A DNA stretch of 64,000 nt from Eustoma russellianum. Lineage: Eukaryota; Streptophyta; Magnoliopsida; Gentianales; Gentianaceae. Of the stretch, positions 32,342 through 44,764 are shown piece after piece. The translations under genes were made by a program, and so were the position numbers. The notes under the pieces were generated by a model. It did not search any database, had not been told where the DNA came from, and saw only the letters and a list, made by a program, of their open reading frames with translations. The stretch covers positions 36,843,133 through 36,907,132 of the forward strand of contig AP025042.1 in assembly GCA_036186865.1 (NCBI GenBank), given 5' to 3'. Each line of letters starts with the position of its first letter. The stretch's first letter is position 1.

Positions 32342-35300
32342 ATGGAGAACGAAAGTTCGAACTCCTTCAATGGCGTGCACCTTGGTCCGTCCGAGGAAGT
32401 GAATTCTGCTGTTCCATATGTTAGACAGGCTGAGAAACCTGAAAGGTTCGAAGGAAGCTATTCCCATTTCATAAGTTGGCAACAGAAAATGCTGGTTTTT
32501 CCTGACCACGCTAGGGCCTGGCCGAGTGTCTGACCGAGAATCCTCGGTGGGTGTACCGGTCGAGGACCTGAACCTAAATATGCTGGATAGCTGGCTTGAT
32601 AAAGCTTGGGATTATAAGGACTTCCTTTGTTTGAATATATATTGAGTTGCCTTGAATTTCCTCTTGTATAGGCGTTATCACACCTTTACAACTGCGAAAT
32701 GATTGTGGCAAGCCTTAGATAAGGAATTCCGCCCAGAGGATTTCAACAGGAAGAAATTTACTATTTGTAAATTTTTTGATTACAGGATGTCGGAGTCTCG
32801 GTCTGTTATGGTACAGATGGAAGATATTCAGAGGTTGATGTATGGAATGGAGGAAGAGGTTGTTTTCCTTAGTGAATCATTCACTGTAGTTGCTATAATT
32901 GATAAGCTGCCTCCTTCGTGGAGGGAGTTCAGTAGCAAGCTCAAATATGAGCAGAAGAATATGTCAATGGGAGCTTTGTTCTTCCGATTTGCGCATCGAA
33001 GAGGACAAACGCGGATTTAACTAAAGAGTCTGAGACCATTTTGCAACCGTTTGTATTCATGAAGGGAAACTGGTGCAAGGAATAGTTAATGAGAATGTTC
33101 TATTTTATGCTGAGTCTTCTTGTTTATGGCATTACGTTTGGGACACGTTAATTACAAATCAATTCAAAGAATGACTAAATCTTGATTTTGTGCCTAAACT
33201 GAATATGACTAAGAAAAAATGTCAAGTTTGCGTTGTTTTTGAAGCGAAAATGACTAAGGCTCCTTTCCTTCGATTGAAAGAAACAATGAATGTTAGATTA
33301 ATTCATACAGATGTGTGTGATTTAAAGTTGTGTGCAACAAGAGGTGGTAAAAGTACTTTGTAACTTTTATTGACGATTGCACTAGATACTGTTTATGTTT
33401 ATTTGCTAAGTAGCAAAGATGAGGCCGTATAGCTTTTAAGGATTATACAATGAAGTTGAAAATCAACTTAGCAAACGAATTAAGATAATTCGTAGTGATA
33501 GAGGTGGTGAATATGATGCACCGTTTAATGAATTCTGTTCAGAAACATGGCATTATTCATCAAACGACTGCGCCATACTCACCTCAATCCAATGGTATTG
33601 CTGAACGCAAGAATCGAACTCTTAAAGAGATGATGAATGCTATGTTGATAAGTTCGGGTTTACCTCAGAACTTGTGGGGGGGAAGCGATTCTCTCCAGAA
33701 TTCCATCTATACGGAGTAGTAATAAAACCTTTATGAATTTTGGAAGGGCTAATGAGCCTAGTTACAAATACTTGAAAGTGTGGGGGTGTCTGGCTAAGGT
33801 CGAAGCAGTACCAAAACCAAGACAGTCTGAGAATAGGGCCCAAAACGATTGATTGTATATTTATAGGATATGCAACAAACAGTAGTGCATATCGATTCTT
33901 GGTGCACAAGTCTGACATCCCTGACATACATGAAAATGTTGTCATGGAGTCAAGAAATGCAGTGTTTTTTGAAGACGTCTTTCCAAAGAAAGATAGAAAT
34001 AATAAAGAAGCCATACGAGTAAGCGAACTCGGGATACAACGACTCAAGAAATTGACGAACCCCGTCAAAGCAAACGAGCCAAAATACCAACATCATTTGG
34101 ACCAGATTTTCTAACCTACATGGTAGAGAATGAGCCAAGGACCTTTTCAGAGGCGATGTCAACACCAGAAGCTTCATTCTGGAAAGAGGCAATCAACAGT
34201 GAGATAGAATCTATTCTTCAAAATCATACTTGGGAGCTGGTCAATCTTCCACCAGGAAGTAAACCACTCGGATGCAAGTGGATTTTCAAGAAGAAGTTAA
34301 AAGAAGATGGATCTATCGACAAATATAAAGCGCGTTTGGTAGCCAAAGGTTATCGGCAAAAAGAAGGGTTTGATTTCTTTGACACTTACCTCACCAGTGA
34401 CACAGATTACGATCAATCAGAGTGTAGTCGCGATGCATCAGTCTATAACTTAGAAATCCATACAGATTGATGTTTTAAAACGGGCTTTTCTAAACGGTGA
34501 TTTGGAGGAGGAGATATACATGGATAACAACCAGAAGGGTTTTGTTGTGCCAGGACAAGAGAAGAAAGTTTTGTAAACTTGTTAAGTCTTTGTACGGACT
34601 TAAACAAGCACCAAAACAATGGCACTTGAAGTTTGATCAAGTAATGATGACAAACGGCTTTCAGGATCAACGAGTGTGACAAGTGTGTTACATCAAAAAC
34701 ACACTTAATGCCTATTGTGATAGTATGTATCTATGTAGATGACATGTTAATCATTGGCAGGAGTACTCGTGACATCATCTTGAATACCAAGAAGATGTTA
34801 ACACAGAATTTTGACATGAAGGATATGGGGGTTGCCAATGTTATCTTAGGAATCAAGATTTCTAGGGTAACATGAAGGATTGATCATGTCACAAAGTCAT
34901 TATATTGAGTCCGTTCTCAAACGATTCAATATGGTTGATGCAAAACCAGTAAAAACCCCACTTGACTTAAGTATGCACTTAAGGAAGAACCTGAGGTGAA
35001 CCAGTAGCTCAATTGAAGTACTCACAAGTGATTGAAAGTCTAATGTACATAACGAACTGTACAAGACCAGACTTAGCTTGTTCAGTAAACAAATTAAGCA
35101 GGTTTACCAGTAATCCAAGTGAAGATCATTGGAAAGCTCTAAATAGAGTAATGAGGGTACCTCAAGTACACAATGAATCTTGGACTTACACTATACAAGA
35201 TATCCAGCAGTATTGGAAGGATACTGTGACGCAAACTGGATATCAGATTGTAAAGATTCTAAATCCACCAGTGGATACTTATTCACTGTAGGTTGGTGGT

Positions 35301-35693
35301 GCTGTGTCATGGAAGTCTACAAAGCAAACGTGCATAGCTCGGTCAACTATGGAAGCTGAGTTTATAGCACTCGATAAAGCTGGGGAAGAAGCTGAATGGC
35401 TTCGAAATTTCCCAGAAGACATTCCATGCTGGCCTAAGCCAATCGCTCCTATAAGCATACACTGTGACAGTCAGTCAGCTATAGGACGAGCTCAAAGCAG
35501 CATCTATAATGGTAAGTCACGACACATACGTCGGAGACATAATACCATTAAGCAGTTGATCTCTAATGGCGTGATTTCCATTGATTACATAAAATCAAAA
35601 GAGAATCTTGCGGATCCGCTTACAAAAGCTTTGCCTAGAGATCAAATGTCAAAATTGGCAAACGGAATGGGACTTAAAGCCTACAAAGCATGA
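32342..35693 (+). pseudogene. Copia-2 gag-pol, heavily broken
   Basis: Gag begins at ATG 32342 (MENESSNSFNG) and is lost at 32533. It resumes at 32703-33020 with EFRPEDFNRKKFTICKFFDY and IDKLPPSWREFSSKLKYEQK. The zinc knuckle and the aspartic protease are absent: the sequence passes straight to the pre-integrase region (about 33060-33270). The integrase core is scattered over frames (RGGEYDAPFN, then SPQSNGIAERKNRTLKEMMN at 33580-33640). Reverse transcriptase runs from 34120 with a frameshift near 34460; YVDD is at 34732-34743. RNase H (WKSTKQTCIARSTMEAEFIA) runs to 35693 with KENLADPLTKALPRDQM at the end. At least eight shifts are evident. It is closest to Copia-1 among elements here. Confidence 0.88.
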
Positions 35694-36247
35694 ATCTTTG
35701 TAACGGTAACCCAACCTTGTTGACTGGAGATCCCAGAATCTAGGTTCAATGGGAAAACTAAGTTATAAGGATTCAGTTAGCACTACTCATTCCGTTAAAT
35801 AAAAGTGCTGTCTGCAGAGAAATGAGGGTAAGCTGATGCTTTTAATGATGTCCTATATCTTAATAAATCAAGTGGGGTATGGCAGAATACTCTTGATAGG
35901 AATCACCTATGTAAGTGTGAAGTGGGGCCGCTTCTATGAGAATTCTGAGAGGCAAGAATTCTCTAATACACTTTCTGAAACCAGGTTGTTCATGGCCAAA
36001 TGAACACAACCATGAGAACCAAAAAGGGGTTGTTAGAGGAATGTTGTGTGAGTATCATTGTCTAGGTTCACACTAAAGGCTGATAGTTCAAGACATTAGT
36101 TCACTACCCAGCCGAGTGGATCCGATGGTACATCACTAAGAAAGGTTCAAAGCCAGAAGCTACCTCTTCTGAGGCAACATATCCTTATCTGATTTCTCGA
36201 TAGAGTCTGCATTCACATTTGCATTAATTTCCATTCATGTGGGGGAT
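35694..36247 (+). other. Copia-2 3' non-coding region with conserved blocks and PPT
   Basis: No coding sense. ACGGTAACCCAACC with GAGATCCC and AGGTTCAATGGG (35702-35754), and ATCACCTATGTAAGTGTG with GGGGCCGCTTCTATGAGAA (35901-35943), parallel the same region of Copia-1. CATGTGGGGGAT just before the 3' LTR is the polypurine tract. Confidence 0.65.
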
Positions 36248-37143
36248 TGTTGGAGAAAAGTAGTTGTGGGAGTCGGAAAATTTTGGATGGCAAGTGGATT
36301 TTGTCAAACACCATACTTTGGGCTTAATTACGATTAGTATTCGTTAATCAAAAACGAAAACTAAAAATTCCTAAATTATTATGTTAACGCGTAGATGAAT
36401 TTAGGTTGTTGAATCACTCGATTCTGATACCGTGGTGAATGAAAAATTAACGCTCAAAGTTGGAGTAACAATTGGAAGTTATTTGGCGGTTTCTTCCACT
36501 ACCATAACTACTCGGTGGTTATTGTAGTAGTGGGGCGGTTTCTTCCAATCTTAACGGTACAGATCAAAACTGATTGATCTAACGGTACGCATCCAATCAT
36601 CTGATAACTTCCAGTAACTTCTTCCTCTCTATAAATTCCTTTCATGTTGACACGTTTTAGATAGATATTTCGAAAATCTAAAGGCGTACGCAAGCTTCTT
36701 CTTCTTCTACTTCTGTTTTCATATAAACGTTTTCTTGCATTCATGCGTTCGAGAAATCAGAGCACCTTACAGGTTCGTCGAGTTCTTACGTTGCAGTGCC
36801 GTTCGTATGAACAGAAGCCGGTTGTATCCTGGGAGACGTTTGCTTACTACCGGTTGGGCACAGAATACCGGAGCAATTTGTCTTAAGGACAGAGTCCTAG
36901 ACTCGCCTCGGTTTGCATTTTCTTTATGCGTTGTTGAACAGCATGTTTATGCATTTTGGATAAATTGGTTCACTCCTTTTATGTTGAAACATTACTGTTC
37001 CAACCATATTCTTAATTGCCATGCTCAGTGCTTCACTAATTAAATGATTATGGGATTATATATACATCCATTGGAAATTAAAGAGGTTACTTGCAATCCA
37101 TTTCTTCATACAGTATACGTATATATGCTCGAGTGCATCGGAT

Positions 37144-37174
<31 letters not shown>

Positions 37175-37387
37175 ATGTATATATATTTATATATATATAT
37201 TTATTATATATATATATTATATATACTATTTGTTTGTCAAACTTACCTATCGCATATCTGTATGTATAAATAAACAAAGGCCTGGTTTAATTCATGCTTA
37301 CGCGGTTGGTTTACATTGTTTCATTATACCGCATATCATTTTTATACATATTGATAATATTGTTAATTATTAATTTCGGATCTAACA
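36248..37387 (+). repeat. 3' LTR of Copia-2
   Basis: 1140 bp, similar to 31002-32122 with many one-base length differences (for example TACGCAAGCTT versus TACGCAGCTT, and GCCGGTTGTATCC versus GCCGTTGTATCC). Confidence 0.93.
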
Positions 37388-37392
37388 ATGAC

Positions 37393-38491
37393 ATGATAAT
37401 AGAGATATGTTGTGCTAGTGGTTAGTGAGGAATTTACGTTTCCTAATCAATTTTCTAATACTAGGAAGGAATAAATTTCTTCTGTATTTAATGGTGATGA
37501 TGCAAACAAAGCATAGCAATCTTTTATGCTTAATGTCAGAATAATTTCTTCAAAAAAGCATGTCCCATTTTTTTATATAAGATGAAGTATCGACCAAAGT
37601 GTAGTAATAGCTTGTGTATTGTGATCAAAGAAGGAAGCAAGAGAAAGAAAGAATACAACAACAACATTACTCCATTGTCTTAGATGATCTCGTCTATAAC
37701 GGGGTATAGGGGTCGAATGCACGCAACTATACCATACGGAGGTTGTTTCTCAATGACACATAATGAAATCGCGTCAAGCTGTGTCGATCAATGCTACAAT
37801 ATAAGAAACGCTAGTCAATTCAGTTAGTTATTTTGCTTTATTTCATTATATCTCAAAATCAAGAAAGAGTGCGTTCTTGACTCTATTGGAAATAGAAACA
37901 TGCACGCAACTATACCCATACGGAAGGTTGTTTCTCAATGACACATAATGAAATCGCGTCAAGCTGTGTCGATCAACTGCTACAATATAAGAAACGCAGC
38001 CAATTCAATTAGTTTATTTGCTTTATTTCATTATATCTCAAAATCAAGAAAGAGTGCGTTCTTGACTCTATTGGAAAATAGAAACAAGAAAGAAGAAGAA
38101 TAAGAAAGGTAAATTTCCGTCACTCAAAAGACAATGCTTCATCAATCTTTTTAATAACACATAGACAACACAATTGATCTTCATTTAGTACATCAACATC
38201 ACCATCAGAAACAGAACCAAACCCTCACTTATCATGCATGAAAAACACACTAAAAATTGCTCTAAACCCTAGACTATATTTCTAAGGATAAATACCAGCT
38301 ACAAACCATGTAATGATCTCATAGCCATTCACACCACTACAATTTTTTCACAAAGAAAAAAAAAACCAAATCACTAGAAACAACAACATGCACATATGTA
38401 TACCACTAGACCTTATAATCTAAGGCCCATATATATATATATGTATAAATATTACTAACAACACCATTCTTCTGACAATTCATACATATTT
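37393..38491. other. Intergenic region, 3' side of FPF1-like gene
   Basis: It holds a family B SINE-like repeat (37650-37735, minus) and a 183-bp tandem duplication (37719-38085). Otherwise it is AT-rich sequence with no gene. It may include the 3'UTR of the gene whose stop is at 38492. Confidence 0.5.
37719..38085. repeat. 183-bp tandem duplication
   Basis: The unit beginning ATGCACGCAACTATACC occurs at 37719 and again at 37902. Both copies contain AATGACACATAATGAAATCG and AAGAAAGAGTGCGTTCTTGA. The copies differ mostly by single-base indels (ACCATACGGAGG versus ACCCATACGGAAGG). Confidence 0.9.
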
Positions 38492-38807
38492 TTAGGAATC
38501 ACGAACTTCAAATTCATGTGCGATTTTTGACAACGATATCATACATGTGGACGGATTTGAACCGAGTGAAGTCTCTTGGGAGGGAGATGAGGTCAAGTGA
38601 GGACCTTTTGTGGTACTGAAGAAGGTCAGGGTCGTCATAGTACCTCTCCCACCCAAGAGCCGACAGTTTCCCTTTCGAGAACCTCGTAGGATGTAATGGT
38701 TTCGTTGGTGGAGACATGGACTAGAACTTGCGACGAGAATTATTGTATTCACCTGGGTTTTCCACTAGCCTCACCACCTCCATTCTTGAAACCCAAACTC
38801 CAGACAT
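38492..38807 (-). pseudogene. FPF1-like (flowering promoting factor) gene with frame breaks
   Basis: From ATG at 38807 the minus strand begins MSGVWV and keeps VVRLVENPGE, as in the small (about 110-residue) FPF1 family linked to flowering time and gibberellin response. The central part reads on in another frame (about 38730-38665, VLVHVSTNETITSYEVLE). Then LGWERYYDDPDLLQYHKRSS, DLISLPRDFTRFKSVHMYDI and VVKNR return in frame, and FEVRDS ends at the TAA 38492. The conserved text is complete, but about five single-base shifts and resulting stops (TAG near 38736, TGA near 38515) break it. Neighbouring repeats show the same one-base length noise, so this may be an intact gene carrying consensus errors and not a true pseudogene. 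Confidence 0.85.
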
Positions 38808-38883
38808 GATGGGTAAGAGATGAACTGGGGTTCTTGATGATTAAGCTGCTTGAGTATGAAGTTTTAAACGAGGGTCTAAAGGG

Positions 38884-38891
38884 TTTATATA
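38884..38891 (-). promoter_or_regulatory. TATA box of FPF1-like gene
   Basis: TATATAAA on the minus strand, about 77 bp upstream of the ATG at 38807. This spacing fits a short 5'UTR. Confidence 0.6.
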
Positions 38892-38899
38892 GAGGTTCC

Positions 38900-39199
38900 C
38901 AAAAGTGGACGGCCCATGATGACAATAAATATTTTAGTTAGTGGTGGATGACATGATGAAAATGGAATTTCAAGAAGTGTGTTCTATTGATTATAAAACA
39001 CTCGCGTCACTTGTATTGTGTTATGTGTCGTGCGAAATAACATATGCTCCATCGGTCTCAAAAAAAATATTATTAAATATTACTTTTTAAAAATTATACT
39101 ATATTTAAAAGTCAATTGCAACCAGAAATAGTATTTGAAAACACACTTTCAAACACATTTAATATGGACTAATAAAGAAAGAACATATGTATAGAAATA
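38900..39199. other. Upstream flank of FPF1-like gene
   Basis: AT-rich, no gene seen. It probably contains the rest of the promoter. Confidence 0.4.
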
Positions 39200-39655
39200 T
39201 ACATAATGTCCGACCCCTCCCCCTCTCCTCATACCTCGTCATAGAAGAGAGACTTTAAGGCAATGTGGTAATGTTGTGTTGTTGTATCATGTGTTTCAGG
39301 TTTGCATAAATGTGGTTTAAAGAATTTTTATACTGTTAATCAATTAATTAAGTAGTAAAAAGTATGATGAAGAATTTAGAATTTGCCTTAGATTTATGCT
39401 TACGAGTCATCAGATCAATTAAGCATCAAACAACTAGAAATATACATATCCCCATCTCGTCATAGACGGAAGCCTCTAAGGCAATAGGGTAATGTCGTGT
39501 TGTATCATATGTGTTTCATGTTTGCATAAATGTTGTTTAAAGAATTTTTGTTATACTATTAATCATTAATTAATTACTAAAAGTACGATGAAAATTTAGA
39601 ATTTGCCTTAGATTTATGCTTACGAGTCATCAGAACTAAGCATCAAACAACCAGC
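39200..39655. repeat. ~240-bp imperfect tandem duplication containing family B repeats
   Basis: Each unit has the family B words (CCTCGTCATAG or TCTCGTCATAGACGG, then AAGGCAAT, then GTAATGT..TTGT), followed by TTTGCATAAATGT, GAATTTGCCTTAGATTTATG and CTTACGAGTCATCAGA. Unit starts are near 39200 and 39440. Many one-base differences separate them. Confidence 0.75.
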
Positions 39656-39879
39656 GATAAAGGTTAAAGTCAAACAGACTTGGTCTGGTGGTCTGAACTA
39701 AGGCATCAAGACCAGAAGTCACGGGTTTGAAGGGGTGGTAAACGAACCGAACCGAGCCGAATACTCCTTGTTTGAATTCGGGTTCGTTAAGGTTATCGAA
39801 CTATTCGGTTCGGCTCGTTTTGAATTTCGAGCCTAAAAGCTTGTTCGAGTTCGTGTTCGTTAACCAATCAAATATTCGT

Positions 39880-40030
39880 GTTCGGTTCGTTAGAGTTCGA
39901 GTTCGTTAGAGGTCGAGTTCATATCGAGTTCGTTAGAGGTCGAGTTCGATATCGAGTTCGTTAGAGGTCGAGTTCGTTAGAGGTCGAGTTCGAGATCGGG
40001 TTCGTTAGCTTTTGAGTTCGTGTTCGAGTT
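39880..40030. repeat. Subterminal tandem repeats of the hAT element
   Basis: Five or more copies of an 18- to 24-bp unit related to GAGTTCGTTAGAGGTC, interspersed with GATATCGAGTTCG. Subterminal repeats of hAT elements are commonly transposase binding sites. Confidence 0.7.
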
Positions 40031-40976
40031 CGATAAACACAATTACCAAAGGTTAACCAGAAATTTCCCTATAATCCCAAAGGCTGAGAAATTTCCCTAT
40101 AAACACAATTACCATAAATTTCCCTGAAACGGAGAAATCTGCAAATGACTGAGCATCACTGATTCACTATATCCAGTGGATGGACAGACAGAGCCTTCAC
40201 AAATCACAAGTCCTATATCAAGGCTAAGAAAACCGAACTTTCACAAAAGGAACTAACCATATCCAAACATAACTGAAGTCGCACGACATTCTTAAGCAAG
40301 TTCTAGCTATTGCTGTCAATTCTCCAAACAAGTCCACCATCATCTTTGCTCTTGCTCCAACTATGTGAATTCAGGCAATAAACACAGATACGCCACCATC
40401 ATAAACACAGATACGCCACCATCAACTTCAACCAACCAAAACTCACACACATCAAATGAATCCAAAAATCGCCTAATGCAAGATACTTAGCTCAGTTGAC
40501 GAAATCATGTTCTAAAAGGCATAACGTTCAAATGCACAAGCAGATCTAAATGAAGCGGAGGAAAGTGGAAGTACACTGAGACCATCACGTTCCTATCTTC
40601 ATGCAACTCTCGTTCTCATCTCCGTTCATCCTCGCAAACACTAACGTCTCAGCCTGACAAATCAAACTAAATTGACCGTAACCAACAGTCACCTGTAAAA
40701 CGCACCGAGCAATAAAATTAAGAATCTTAAAAATGTTGAAGTACATGAAAAATATATAGCAAAAGTACATGAAAAAACTATATCAAAAGAAACTCACATA
40801 CCATCTTTCTTTGTCTTCTCCTAGTCCTAGCACATTTAGCCTCAATCTTTAAGATGAATGTCTTGGAATAATTTCTCTTCCTCCTATGCATAGAAAACAA
40901 GAATTGTCATAATTAAAATATACATTATAAATTTATAACGTTAAGAAGAAAAAAAACATATAAACAAAAGCATAGT

Positions 40977-43033
40977 TTAGCAAAGTTTTACCTGAATATT
41001 TTTTTTCAAACCATAAATATCACGGATCCAATCGCCGGTACACATTAACATCTCCACGGTGTCAACCGATAAAGATGCACGATAATCATCTATTACCCTT
41101 CCACCGGCACTAAACGTTGACTCAGAAGCAACGGTACTGATTGGAGTGGACAAAATATCACATGCAAGCTTTGATAAAATATTAAACCTCACACTAGACA
41201 TTTTCCACCATCCCAAAACATCCAGCTTTGCATAGCATGTACCTGTAAGCCTCTTCTCCCCTAAATAGGTTTCCAATTCTGAAGCTATATGCTGTGTTGT
41301 ATCAACTTGACTCATCAGCATATCAATTTCTTGAAATCCTTCCCACATGTCATCACTTTTCCCTCCACTAGAAGAAGCAACTTCCAAACCTCCTTCAGGC
41401 ACTAGCGATCGCTCAGCTTCTTTTGCATGTGAATCATATTCAAAAGCATATTCGTCATACAAATCATGCATAATCTTCACAATCTCATCCACATGCATTT
41501 GAGCATCATATTCTCCATACATAACAACAAACGCATGTCTGATTAGATCCATCTTCAACCTCGGATCCAAAATAGCAGCTAAAGAAAGCAACACATTACA
41601 CTCACCCCCAGTATTTGTCAAACTTTCTTGACATGCTTTCAGCCATGCACCTAATACTATCTGAAGAATGGTTCTTTTATCATTCAACAATTTTTTTATT
41701 CGCCGCAATTCAACAAGAAAAAGGTGGCAGTTGGATATTTCGAACCAGAAATCCAAGCTTGTTATGCCATAAAAAACCTGCAAAAACTCACATCTTCCCC
41801 AACTTGCATCCACTCAAGTGTAGTCGGTACATAACAAAACCCAGGATCAATATCAGCATATCTTTGAAAGACATCTTTTAACTGGTAAAGCTGCAGCAAG
41901 CATCATATAGGTGCTATTCCATCTTGTCGGACAGTCCAAAATCAATTTTTTTGTAGGAAGTTTGAAGTTGCTTCTTGATGTGCTGAACTGAATAAGCCGA
42001 GCCTCAGAACTGTTCAAGTATTTCACTGCTTCTCTAACAGTCTCAATTATATTTCCAATTTCTGCTAAGCCGTCTTGAACTAGCAGATTAAGTATGTGAG
42101 CACAACAACGTACATGGAATAATTTTCCCCAACACTTAACACTTTCCTAAGCATAAAATCTTCCCTCAGCCTCCTAATGCATACATCGTTGTAGCTAGCA
42201 TTATCAACAGTAATGCTAGACACCTTATTATGGATCCCCCATTCAGTGAAACATTTAGCTAACGCATCAGCAATAATAACCCCAGTATGTGGTGGTGGGA
42301 CATTGCAAAAATTTAACACTCGTTTTTGAAGATTCCAATTAGAATCAAACAAAATGACCAGTCAACAACCATATACTGTGTCTTCTGTCAGAATTTCCAT
42401 AAAATCAGTTGTGATGTTGATTTTACCAACCATCATTTAAACAACACATGAGCTTCTTCTTCTCCAGCTCATAGGTCTTCCAACAATCACTCTTAACAGT
42501 TTGCCTACTAATTTTTTCATAAAACGGGAGAAATCGTCTTACAGAATTTATTGAACACAGCATGCCAATCATCTTAAAAGGATACTCATGAACAAGAATC
42601 ATATGAGACGCGACTTCACGAACCTTAGCATGATCATATTTAAAAGAGCTTACCGATGCAGTATCCTCTGTACCTGATCCTTCAGTCACAGATAGAACTG
42701 TTGTTTCAATCCCCTTTGCTCCCCTGAACGAATTCTCTTTGAGCACAACCATCCAAATGGCGTTTATAATGCGAGGTGGTAGTGCCACCGGGCATCTTTT
42801 TCATAGTTTCTTTGCAATGCTTGCATTGAACTCTAGTTAACCCCAGCAATTGTCACCTCCACCATGTCCTCCCACACTTTAGAAGTCTTCTTCCTTTTCT
42901 TTTTTTGGTAGGCCTCATCCTTATTTGCTTCCTCGGCCTCCTGAAAATTATCAATTTCTTCCATAAGCGGATCATGTTCACCTGCAGTATCCATCATAGG
43001 TCGACTTTCAGATGAATACTCTTGTCCAGACAT
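40977..43033 (-). pseudogene. hAT transposase, interrupted
   Basis: Beginning at 43033 (MSGQEYSSESRPMMD) there is an acidic N-terminus, a basic stretch (KKKRKKTSK), then a BED-type zinc finger CKHCKE..SHYKRHLDGC at about 42815-42745. Next come RNase-H-like segments: NWNLQKRVLNFCNVPPPHTG and VSSITVDNASYNDVCIRRLR at 42330-42150. The C-terminal hAT dimerisation domain is in an open 278-residue frame (41813-40977: LACDILSTPISTVASESTFS AGGRVI). Stops and frameshifts fall around 42840, 42420 and 42080-41820, so no full-length enzyme can be made unless some gaps are introns. This resembles the plant RICESLEEPER/DAYSLEEPER-type hAT group. Confidence 0.85.
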
Positions 43034-44580
43034 ATACTCGTCAAATGATTTCTCGCGTCTGAAACAAAAACAAATAGAGTAAATAAACTTATTATATAGC
43101 TAACCAAACATATGAACAAAAACAAAAGAAGCACGTCCCATTTTTACATAGAAAATTGCCATAGAATAGGTAAGTGCCGGATCATCTCAAAATTACTAGG
43201 TCCATAACTGAACAAGTGAAAGAAAAAAAAAGAGCTGCCTCTCACATCAATTTTAATACAGCAACCAGAACTTGTAATAAAACCTTTATCTAATCATTCA
43301 TTACTAACGCTCTTTCCCTGCAAGAACAATACACCTTGTTCACAATTGATAACATAAACACTCAAGAAACCATTCACGCCACATATAAATGAGACTACAA
43401 CATGTGGAATTCAGAGGGACAAAATATCGTCTGTTGGCAGCCACATAAAACTGAAGCAGAAAAGATTCAATAGCTAGAAACAAATTTCAGAGAGATTTCA
43501 ACACTTCTGTGACCATGTAGTGTGCGTATTCCATATCCATAGCTGACCGGTTTGGTATGAACCTATCCAACTGTCAAAGAAACCGATGATTAAGGAATAA
43601 ATACCAGGAAAAAATCCTCCAAGTTCAAAGATACAGTCAGATGGTAAGGATAGAGTTGATCCAAGGAAGACGAACAGTAAAATAAACTGAATAAGGAGAA
43701 ATCAGAAAGATTTGAGTGCAAGGAGGGCGTTATAGATATTAAGAACACATCAAGCATTGAAATCCTATGTATCTAACCGTAATCAACAGATAGAGGAAAT
43801 GTTGAACCCGAAGCAATATGGAAAATCGAGAATACAAGAAAAAAAAGAAAGGGCAGGAGGAGAAAATTTGACATACGTTTTCCCGAGAAGCACGCCTCTG
43901 GAGAAACTGTTCTTGGAGAGGGTAACGCGAGTTAGTCTTGTTGGAATCTAATGGATCGTTTTTAGTGCAACAATATTGTTCCTGCCGAAAACCAAAAAGA
44001 AACAATCTTGCCATCAAAACAACCACAACCCTAAACTTTCCTGCACACAACCAAAACCCTAGGCCCCCAATCCATTTGGCCAACCACCCCAAACAAAAAA
44101 TCACTATCCCAATTCAAGAGCCTTAATCGTACCACACACCAAATCAACAAACTTCAAACAAAACATTATATAGATATTGTTCTCATGTTAAAAAACAGAG
44201 GTGTAGAAAAAAAAAAACAGAGCGTGTGGATACGGCCCAAAGTGTTCGACCAACGGCATATCCAGTCTAGCTAGGTATGCCACTGAGTTGCACTACAAGA
44301 TTAAGAAGAAGGATTTGAAACCATACCGGTATTACCTAATAAACCATGCTTCCCTTATTGAAATCCTACCTGGCTGCGCTGCGGGGGAATAGAAGAATAC
44401 AAGGCAAGATGGAGAAGACGAAGGCTGCGCTGCGCTGCGGACTACGGACTGCGGATGTTCTTCGAAGACGAGGAAGAGTCGAATCCGAAGAAGGAAGAAC
44501 TGAAGAAGACGATTTACGAAGTGACGAAGGCGAATTGGAGAAATCAGAAATGTAATTTAGGGATTCGTTTAATCGTTTAT
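43034..44580. other. 5' region of the hAT element
   Basis: Between the transposase start and the right terminal repeat. It may contain the promoter and 5' non-coding exons. The frames at 43739-44104 and 44346-44611 show no domain. Confidence 0.4.
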
Positions 44581-44764
44581 ATATACTTTTAAACGAGCCG
44601 AATCCGACCATTCGCGAACTTGATCGGATTCGTTCGTTTAGTTAACGAACACAAAACGTAGTTCGAGTTCGGCTCGTTTAACAACAAAACGAACTCGAAC
44701 ACGAACCGAATAACGAGCGAACCCGAACAGTTCGCGAACTGTTCGGGTCGCTAGACAGCATTTA

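Larger units (their letters stand above)
31002..37387 (+). mobile_element. Copia-2: LTR retrotransposon with ATGAC target duplication
   Basis: LTRs at 31002-32122 and 36248-37387 start TGTTGGAGAAAAG and end CTAACA. The 5-bp duplication ATGAC lies at 30997-31001 and 37388-37392. The interior holds a degraded gag-pol in Copia order on the plus strand. The two LTRs differ chiefly by one-base insertions and deletions, not substitutions. The post-LTR sequence ATCTTAA, the LTR U5-like block and the 3' non-coding blocks resemble Copia-1, so the two elements are related. Confidence 0.95.
39730..44764 (-). mobile_element. hAT transposon, decayed autonomous type
   Basis: The ends are rich in ACGAACCGAACCGAGCCGAA-type sequence in opposite orientation (39735-39800 and 44590-44755), and a hAT transposase lies between them on the minus strand. 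The left end begins near GAAGGGGTGGTAAACGAACC. The right end finishes near GGTCGCTAGACAGCATTTA. I could not find a matching 8-bp target duplication, so the exact limits are uncertain by several bases. Small relatives with the same end sequence are at 46969-47262 and about 48010-48306. Confidence 0.8.

Noticed and set aside
41813..43033. Domesticated hAT transposase gene
   Set aside because: Frameshifts and stops across the BED and RNase-H-like parts and nearby terminal repeats argue for a dead transposon.
43739..44104. 121-codon minus-strand frame as a gene
   Set aside because: No domain. It lies inside the hAT element upstream of its transposase.
39730..44764. 8-bp target duplication for the large hAT
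   Set aside because: Several end placements were tried (start 39728-39735, end 44758-44764) and no matching flanks were found.
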